Source: Paenibacillus zeisoli (GTDB lineage: Bacteria > Bacillota > Bacilli > Paenibacillales > Paenibacillaceae). Taken from it: DNA of 64,000 nt. Each line of letters begins with the position of its first letter. Within the stretch, counting starts at the first letter, position 1. Where the stretch lies: the NCBI RefSeq assembly GCF_003994465.1, contig NZ_RZNX01000004.1:77997-141996 (forward strand), written 5' to 3'. The translations under genes were made by a program, and so were the position numbers. Below, in pieces: positions 58,527-64,000 of this stretch. The notes under the pieces are model-generated. The model saw only the letters and a program-made list of their open reading frames with translations, was not told the origin of the DNA and ran no database searches.

Positions 58527-61139
58527 ATGTTCAAGAAAGTGCTTAGTCTCGCTATCACCGCTGCCGTAGCTCTGCCTATTATGGGGGGATCCCCATCCGA
58601 CGCTCAGGCCAAGGAAAGTCAGCCGGCGGTTAAGAGCCAAGCCTATGACTGGGGACGTGCCAAGGTGGTGGGAGGAGGATTCATTCCAGGGATTGTCTAC
58701 AATACGAAGGAGAAGGATCTGATCTACGCCCGGACAGATATGGGCGGCGCCTATCGCTGGAATCCGGCGACCGGTTCCTGGGTTCAGCTGCTGGATTCGG
58801 TCAGCTTCAAAGAGTGGAACATGCTTGGGGTAGAGAGTCTCGCCACAGATCCGGTCGATCCGAACCGGCTGTACGTGGCATCCGGGACATATACGAACGA
58901 CTGGACAGATATGAACGGTGTCCTGCTTCGCTCCACAGACAGGGGAAATACCTGGAAGCGAACGGAACTGCCCTTCAAATTGGGTGGAAATATGCCCGGC
59001 CGCTCGATGGGTGAACGCTTGGCGGTTGATCCGAACAATAACCGTGTGATTTATCTGGGGACCCGAAGCGGCAATGGGCTTTGGCGCAGTACTGATTACG
59101 GGGCTACTTGGAACAAAGTAGCCAGCTTCACGGCTGTGGGCAATGTGAAGGATTATTATAACGACCAGGTCGGCGTGGTCTGGGTGACTTTTGATCCGTC
59201 TACGGGAAGCCGGGGGAACAATACACAGACGATCTACGTCGGAGTAGCGGATACCGAGCATAGCATTTACCGAAGTATGGACGGCGGGAAGACCTGGGAA
59301 GTGCTGCCGGGTCAGCCGGAGCAGGGATTCCTGCCGCATCACGGCGTTTTGTCGAGCAATGGCAATTTGTATGTAACTTATACGAAGGAGGTTGGTCCCT
59401 ATAACGGCGGTGAGGGATCTGTCTGGAAATATAATACGACTACTGGCAAATGGACAGACATCAGCCCAACCGGGGCCGGGGCAACCGACAGCCCTTATGG
59501 CGGATTGGCCGTAGACGCCCAGCATCCGGATACCCTTATGGTCGCAACCATGAACAAATGGTGGCCGGACGAGTTCATTTACCGCAGCACTGACGGGGGT
59601 CAGACTTGGAAATCATTCTGGACACTGGATTACTCGAAGGATCCATCAAGACAGAATAACTATACGATCGACTATTCGGCTGCGCCATGGCTGGATTGGG
59701 GAGAGAAGAAGAACCTTCCTGAGCAGAATCCGAAGCTCGGCTGGATGATCGGGGATCTGGAGATCGATCCGTTCAATTCAGACCGCATCATGTATGGAAC
59801 AGGCGCAACCTTGTATGGCTCGAACAATGTGAGTGAACTGGACAAGGGGCAGAACGTGAACATCTCTGTGATGGCTGAAGGGATTGAAGAGACGGCTATC
59901 TTAGGGTTGATCAGTCCTCCATCCGGAGCGCCCCTGCTCAGTGCCATGGGCGATATTGGCGGCTTCCGTCATGAGGATCTGACTAAGGCTCCGAGCATGA
60001 TCACGAATCCGACTCTGGGTACCAGCACGGACATTGATTATGCGGAGCTGAATCCGGATATTGTGGTTCGTGTAGGCAATGCGAGCGGTGAGGCGCCGCG
60101 AATGGGCACATCCACTGACAACGGCAGGACCTGGAAGCCGGCGGCCAATGCCTGGCCTGCGGCGAAGGAGGATGAGACTGGCGGCGGGCATGTGGCTGTA
60201 GCTGCCGATGGTTCATCGCTGGTCTGGAGTCCTTCCTATGACAAAGCTCCACGTCCTGTTAGTTATTCGAAAGATAGGGGAGCTACCTGGATGGCTTCCG
60301 CGGGAATTCCGAACGGAGCAAGAGTCTCTTCCGACCGGGTGAATCCAGCTAAATTTTACGGGATAGCAGATGGGAAATTCTATCTCAGTACAGATGGTGG
60401 GGCGAACTTTAGAGTAACTCAAGCAGCCGGGCTGCCAACCCAGCTTACGAGCAATTTCAAAGCCATGCCTGGCGTAGAGGGAGATATCTGGATTGCTGCT
60501 GCAGGAGACAACAAGAATAGCACCGGTGTATTTGGATTATGGCACTCGGTCGATTCAGGAACCAGCTTTAAGAGGCTGGATCAAGTACAAGAAGCCGCTA
60601 CGATTGGTTTTGGCAAGGCAGCACCAGGCAAGAAGACTATGGCTCTATATTCTTATGCGAGTATCAATAATAAATTTGGAATCTACCGATCCGATGACTT
60701 TGGTCAGAGTTGGATTCGGATCAATGACGATCAGCATCAATTTGGGGCTGCGAATGTCACGATTACCGGGGATCCGAGGGTATATGGACGGGTATATGTA
60801 GGCACGAACGGACTTGGTATTGTAATCGGGAATCCTTCCGGGAAGTCTACTGAGAAGGATAACAAACCGCCGAAGATAGATATGATCAGCAAGAGCGGAC
60901 TTGTTCATGAGGAGACTTATGTTCTGAGCGGCAAGGTAAACGAGGACTTGGAGAACGGAGAGGTTACGGTCAATTTCAACGGCGGAGGACCCGAACAGAT
61001 CGCAGTGGTAAATGGTATATTCACCAAAGCTTTTACCTTGGCAGAAGGGAAGAATAACTTTGAGATAACGGCCGTGGACCTGGCAGGCAACCGTTCTGTG
61101 AAGAAGCTTACGGTGCAATACAAGATTCGCAAAAAATGA
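58527..61139 (+). CDS. Secreted xyloglucanase, glycoside hydrolase family 74
   Basis: 870 residues from ATG 58527 (AGGAGGGAA upstream). After a signal peptide (MFKKVLSLAITAAVALPIMG, cleaved near ADAQA-like SDAQA, about 28) comes the double seven-bladed beta-propeller of GH74 with BNR-like repeats (STDRGNTW, STDYGATW, SMDGGKTW, STDGGQTW). The two catalytic Asp are D71 (ARTDMGGAYRW) and D476 (MGDIGGF). A C-terminal Ig-like domain (about 785-870) follows; there is no CBM or SLH anchor. It cleaves the beta-1,4-glucan backbone of xyloglucan outside the cell. A cre-like site and a palindrome precede it. Confidence 0.93.
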   Translation: MFKKVLSLAITAAVALPIMGGSPSDAQAKESQPAVKSQAYDWGRAKVVGGGFIPGIVYNTKEKDLIYARTDMGGAYRWNPATGSWVQLLDSVSFKEWNMLGVESLATDPVDPNRLYVASGTYTNDWTDMNGVLLRSTDRGNTWKRTELPFKLGGNMPGRSMGERLAVDPNNNRVIYLGTRSGNGLWRSTDYGATWNKVASFTAVGNVKDYYNDQVGVVWVTFDPSTGSRGNNTQTIYVGVADTEHSIYRSMDGGKTWEVLPGQPEQGFLPHHGVLSSNGNLYVTYTKEVGPYNGGEGSVWKYNTTTGKWTDISPTGAGATDSPYGGLAVDAQHPDTLMVATMNKWWPDEFIYRSTDGGQTWKSFWTLDYSKDPSRQNNYTIDYSAAPWLDWGEKKNLPEQNPKLGWMIGDLEIDPFNSDRIMYGTGATLYGSNNVSELDKGQNVNISVMAEGIEETAILGLISPPSGAPLLSAMGDIGGFRHEDLTKAPSMITNPTLGTSTDIDYAELNPDIVVRVGNASGEAPRMGTSTDNGRTWKPAANAWPAAKEDETGGGHVAVAADGSSLVWSPSYDKAPRPVSYSKDRGATWMASAGIPNGARVSSDRVNPAKFYGIADGKFYLSTDGGANFRVTQAAGLPTQLTSNFKAMPGVEGDIWIAAAGDNKNSTGVFGLWHSVDSGTSFKRLDQVQEAATIGFGKAAPGKKTMALYSYASINNKFGIYRSDDFGQSWIRINDDQHQFGAANVTITGDPRVYGRVYVGTNGLGIVIGNPSGKSTEKDNKPPKIDMISKSGLVHEETYVLSGKVNEDLENGEVTVNFNGGGPEQIAVVNGIFTKAFTLAEGKNNFEITAVDLAGNRSVKKLTVQYKIRKK

Positions 61140-61200
61140 ATTGAGTAGAAGAACGTGTTAGACTAATCGGGACAACGGAATTGATGGGAGGCTTAAAGTC

Positions 61201-62196
61201 TTGGGAGACAACAAGAAGTCAGTAGTAAAATGGGGCATTCTCGGTACAGGATGGATCGCCCAGCAGTTTGCAGACGATCTGGCGTATGTGGAGAATGCCG
61301 AGTGTCTGGCTGTAGGCTCACGCTCACTCGAAAGCGCTTCCCAGTTTGCTGATGCGCACGGCGCAGCCCGCGCCTATGGAAGCTATGAGGAACTCGCAGC
61401 AGATGCGGACGTGGATGTCATCTATGTGGCAACACCGCATCCTTTTCACAAAGATAATACATTGACCAGCCTGTTGGCCGGGAAGGCTGTGCTGTGTGAG
61501 AAGCCTTTTACCGTGAATAGCGCTGAGCTTGAAGAGATGATTAAGCTTGCCCGGGAGAAGAAGCTGTTCCTGATGGAGGCCATGTGGACCCGGTTCCTTC
61601 CCTCAATCGTCAAAGTAAGAGAATGGATCCGGAAAGGAAGAATCGGCGAAGTGCAGCTGGTGAAGGCCGAGTTCGGCTTCAAAATGGACTGGAATCCAGA
61701 GCATCGTCTGCTGAATCCGGATCTGGGCGGAGGCGCTCTGCTCGACACCGGGATCTATCCCGTCTCCTTTGCCTCCATGATCTTTGGAGCCGCGCCGAAG
61801 GGGATCTCCAGTACAAGCCGTATGGGCACTACGGGAGTCGATGAGCAATTCTCGATCCTGCTGGATTATGGCTCCGGCAAGTCCGCCTTGCTAAGCGGCG
61901 CCATCTCACTCGGAATGACGAATGACGCCTATATTTACGGAACTGAAGGTTACATTCGCATCCCTTCCTTCCTGAATGCGAAGACAGCTGCTCTGCATGT
62001 AGGCGAGGAAGAAGCGGAAGTGTTCACCGATAATCGTCAGTCGGCAGGTTACAATTACGAAGCCGAGGCGGTGGGGCAGTATCTTCGTGAAGGCCAGCTG
62101 GAAAGTCCGGTAATCTCTCTGGACGAATCTCTCGGCATTATGAAGCTTCTTGATGAAGTACGCGCGCAGTGGGGCTTCAAATATCCGTTTGAATAA
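61201..62196 (+). CDS. Gfo/Idh/MocA family oxidoreductase
   Basis: 331 residues from TTG 61201, with GGGAGG nine bases upstream. The NAD(P)-binding Rossmann motif is VKWGILGTGWIAQQFADDL (G-x-G-x-x-A), then VIYVATPHPFHKDNTLTSLLAGKAVLCEKPFTVN carries the E-K-P catalytic Lys motif; the second domain follows (about 130-260). The family oxidises or reduces sugars, inositols and their relatives. With its position after the xyloglucanase gene (61 bases), a sugar such as xylose or a released sugar acid is plausible, but unproven. Confidence 0.9.
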   Translation: MGDNKKSVVKWGILGTGWIAQQFADDLAYVENAECLAVGSRSLESASQFADAHGAARAYGSYEELAADADVDVIYVATPHPFHKDNTLTSLLAGKAVLCEKPFTVNSAELEEMIKLAREKKLFLMEAMWTRFLPSIVKVREWIRKGRIGEVQLVKAEFGFKMDWNPEHRLLNPDLGGGALLDTGIYPVSFASMIFGAAPKGISSTSRMGTTGVDEQFSILLDYGSGKSALLSGAISLGMTNDAYIYGTEGYIRIPSFLNAKTAALHVGEEEAEVFTDNRQSAGYNYEAEAVGQYLREGQLESPVISLDESLGIMKLLDEVRAQWGFKYPFE

Positions 62197-62220
62197 AATC
62201 AAGACCTGACAAATATCAAT

Positions 62221-62256
62221 GGCGCCACGGCTCTCATAAGTGTGGCGCCTTTTCTT
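62221..62256. terminator. Intrinsic terminator between convergent genes
   Basis: GGCGCCAC and GTGTGGCGCC form a stem around GGCTCTCATAA, followed by TTTTCTTG. It separates the Gfo/Idh gene from the convergent MFS gene. Confidence 0.8.
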
Positions 62257-62265
62257 GTTATGCAG

Positions 62266-63456
62266 CTATGCTGCATGGTCCTTTTTCGCCCCAGCGTCAT
62301 TAGTCAAAATACCACTTCGTATAAAAGAGAACAGCGAACCGACAAAGCAAACTGCTGCAAACAGCCCTACGGCGGAGAAACCGTTAAATGCCGCATAGAT
62401 CAAGCCTGCGAACCATGAGCCGAGTGTTGTCGCCGCGTACATGATCGAATTGGCCAAGCTTGCGATCGTTCCCCGAATTGCCGGATTCAATGAATTCAGC
62501 ATGCCTATGATGAGCGGAAAGACAATACCCATCGTCATAAATATGAAAAAGTATACTCCTTCGAAAGCCGCAACCGAGGAAAGGTGAGGCAGCGTTACAA
62601 AAGCTGCAATAGAGACGAGAATGCCCACAACCATCGCATTGAAACGATTCAACTTCTTGATCACATAAGCCCCGCTGAAGCTCCCCACGATATTTCCAAG
62701 GCCCAGAACCAATATTACGAACCCTACCTGATCAACCGATAGGTGAAAGCGGTCCGCCATCCATTTCCCGATGAAAGAAAAGGCGGCAAAAAATCCACAT
62801 TGAAATAAAAAGTGAGCTAGAAAAGCTCTTCTTGCGACCCGGCTCTTGAGCAGCGGGACGTATCTTTGGAGCAGCGAAAGCCTGACTGTCAGGTCTTGTT
62901 CGGGCTTCAACTCGGGCAAAGCATAGAAGATGAATACAGCCACGAGCAGCGAGCAAGCACCAATTGTAATAAAAGGATAAGACCAATGGGCTGCCGCAAG
63001 CAAGCCTCCAATCGGGATACCGAAAGCCTGGGAAGAAGCCAGGCCGGCCATGACGATCCCGGACACTTTGGCGATCTTTGCCGCAGGAAATAGTGCAGGA
63101 ATAGAAGCCCAGACCTGGGGGGCTGTGAATGCTGCGCTGACTCCCGCTAAGAAACGGAATAGGAACATCGTCCAGAATCCTGTCGCGAAGCCGCATAGTA
63201 GGGTTGAAGCCGAGAAGCCGATCATGCCGTATAACATGACTTTTTTGCGATCCAATCCATCCGACAGCGGTCCGGCTACCAAAGCAAATAGGGCATATCC
63301 GAGCGCGTATGCCCCGACCAACCAACCGGTATACTCGGTTGGGATATGAAATAACCCCTGAAGAGTAGGGATGAGCGGAGAAATCAAAAATGTATCCGTA
63401 CCAATAACAAACATAATAAGAAAGAGCAAGGCAATTAACTTAACCATAGTATCCAT
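62266..63456 (-). CDS. MFS transporter, DHA1-like
   Basis: 396 residues with 12 hydrophobic segments. PTEYTGWLVGAYALGYALFALVAGPLSDGLDRKKVMLYGMIGFSASTLLCGFATGF includes motif A (G-P-L-S-D-x-x-D-R-K-K), and VSGIVMAGLASSQAFGIPIGGLLA is motif C of drug:proton antiporters. It probably exports a drug or metabolite. The start codon 63456 is close behind AGGAGAG. It lies 69 bases downstream of the ArsR regulator gene on the same strand, so the two likely form one operon that the regulator represses. Confidence 0.9.
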   Translation of the reverse strand: MDTMVKLIALLFLIMFVIGTDTFLISPLIPTLQGLFHIPTEYTGWLVGAYALGYALFALVAGPLSDGLDRKKVMLYGMIGFSASTLLCGFATGFWTMFLFRFLAGVSAAFTAPQVWASIPALFPAAKIAKVSGIVMAGLASSQAFGIPIGGLLAAAHWSYPFITIGACSLLVAVFIFYALPELKPEQDLTVRLSLLQRYVPLLKSRVARRAFLAHFLFQCGFFAAFSFIGKWMADRFHLSVDQVGFVILVLGLGNIVGSFSGAYVIKKLNRFNAMVVGILVSIAAFVTLPHLSSVAAFEGVYFFIFMTMGIVFPLIIGMLNSLNPAIRGTIASLANSIMYAATTLGSWFAGLIYAAFNGFSAVGLFAAVCFVGSLFSFIRSGILTNDAGAKKDHAA

Positions 63457-63525
63457 TCTCTCCTATCCACCTTAGTTTCGTAGTACAATAACTTTTGAAC
63501 TAATGATGAAAAAAAGAATTTCTTT

Positions 63526-63816
63526 CTACAACGTATCAAGAAATCCCGGTAAATAAGCTTCAAACGTCTCCAAATCGATACTCGTATATTTCGACTGCGC
63601 TTCTTTTCGTACCCTGATCAATTTCGCCTCCCTTAAAGCACGCAAATGATATGAAGTGTTCGACTTCGAAGTATTGCAAATGTCCCCAACTTCCCCGCAA
63701 TTCATCTCCTTCTTATTGGCGTATAGAACTCGAATGATTTCCAATCTTGTCTCGTCAGCTAAGGCTTGAAACATTTTGACTCGGTGTTCGTTATCTAAAG
63801 TTTTTTGAATAGTCAT
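63526..63816 (-). CDS. ArsR family transcriptional regulator
   Basis: 96 residues. RVKMFQALADETRLEIIRVLYANKKEMNCGEVGDICNTSKSNTSYHLRALREAKLIRVRKEAQSKYTSIDLETFEAYLPGF is a single ArsR-type winged helix. The metal-binding ELCVCDL motif is absent; Cys residues are at MNCGEV and DICNTS, so metal sensing cannot be excluded. It should control the MFS gene downstream. No SD precedes the ATG 63816, and the -10 box ends only six bases before it, so the mRNA may be leaderless. Confidence 0.9.
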   Translation of the reverse strand: MTIQKTLDNEHRVKMFQALADETRLEIIRVLYANKKEMNCGEVGDICNTSKSNTSYHLRALREAKLIRVRKEAQSKYTSIDLETFEAYLPGFLDTL

Positions 63817-63822
63817 AAAACC

Positions 63823-63850
63823 ATTGTACTAAAATATTTCTGCAAATCAA
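63823..63850 (-). promoter_or_regulatory. Promoter of the ArsR/MFS operon
   Basis: Minus strand: TTGATT (63850-63845), 16 bases, TACAAT (63828-63823). The ArsR ATG is at 63816, so the expected start of transcription falls on or next to its first base. Confidence 0.65.
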
Positions 63851-63950
63851 GTTTTTGTATTTCTTTGATAAACATCCCGTGAAGTATTAAAATCAAATTT
63901 ATATTAATATATTTCAATATTTAAATGGAGAGGTACATGAGGTGTAACTT

Positions 63951-64000
63951 ATGAATAACAAAGCTGTATTTTTCGATGTGGATGACACGCTCTACGATCA
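63951..64000 (+). CDS. HAD family hydrolase, 5' end only
   Basis: ATG 63951 follows GAGGTG and opens MNNKAVFFDVDDTLYD, which holds the HAD motif I D-x-D-x-T (FDVDDTLY) with the nucleophile Asp. Only 16 complete codons are in the window, so the subfamily (YsaA or phosphoglycolate-phosphatase-like) cannot be given. Confidence 0.8.
   Translation, partial: MNNKAVFFDVDDTLYD

Noticed and set aside
58503..59525. A 340-codon minus-strand open frame across the xyloglucanase gene
   Set aside because: It lies opposite the signal peptide and propeller repeats of GH74; its composition (Arg/Pro/His-rich) is typical of a shadow frame.

Overview
The window comes from a low-to-mid GC, endospore-forming Gram-positive, most likely Paenibacillus or a close relative. 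The grounds are strong GGAGG-type ribosome binding sites with many TTG/GTG starts, S-layer-homology (SLH) anchored giant enzymes, a YjcZ-type sporulation microprotein, a CIRCE heat-shock operator, cre-like sites, YesMN-type two-component genes and a wide set of plant-polysaccharide glycosidases. There are no rRNA or tRNA genes, no CRISPR array, no prophage and no transposase. The only mobile-looking DNA is a small non-coding repeat with terminal inverted repeats, seen as one full copy, one internally deleted copy and one decayed fragment.

Layout. 1-8.2 kb: mixed housekeeping and accessory genes (DUF4256, DGC zinc protein, two acetyltransferases, AlkD-like repair protein, NERD nuclease-like protein, VanZ, amino acid permease). 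7.4-10 kb: a PaaX-type regulator divergent from a UPF0173 metallohydrolase and AEC transporter operon. 10-16 kb: acyl-CoA ligase with a FapR-like operator, yjcZ, CIRCE-controlled htpG, manganese catalase and two small conserved-looking proteins. 16-28 kb: two SLH surface proteins, a 1380-residue repeat protein and a 2411-residue bifunctional pullulanase/alpha-amylase behind three LacI-type operators. 28-35 kb: an MFS transporter, a 26-bp degenerate tandem repeat, an ECF41 sigma factor operon with its own recognisable promoter, and a PAS-GGDEF-EAL protein. 35-41.5 kb: AAC(3)-type acetyltransferase behind an apparent transcription attenuator, HEAT and Nfu_N proteins, DUF4261, an MFS pump, an Mrr-like nuclease, an acetyltransferase, and an XRE/membrane protein pair.

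41.6-50.8 kb is a coherent xylo-oligosaccharide locus. It holds a GH52 beta-xylosidase, an AraC regulator, a YesM-like kinase, a YesN-like response regulator, and a sugar ABC importer (binding protein plus two permeases, no ATPase), with cre-like sites in front of two transcription units. 51-56.3 kb holds a DUF1259 protein, TetR, an M32 carboxypeptidase behind a palindrome, acetyltransferases (one behind a possible translational attenuator), a thioesterase and a CstR-like repressor. 56.3-62.2 kb adds an exported esterase, an AraC regulator, a GH74 xyloglucanase behind a cre-like site, and a Gfo/Idh oxidoreductase. The window ends with an ArsR/MFS pair and the start of a HAD phosphatase gene.

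Taken together, secreted or surface-bound glycosidases (starch/pullulan, xyloglucan) would release oligosaccharides, importers and intracellular glycosidases would process them, and CcpA/LacI-type sites suggest carbon-catabolite control. The most interesting less-expected signals are the leader terminator before the AAC(3) gene, the leader peptide and competing hairpins before the 54.9 kb acetyltransferase, the complete ECF41 regulon unit, the small repeat family, the 26-bp repeat array and the FapR-like operator. All calls were made by reading the sequence; no database search was run.
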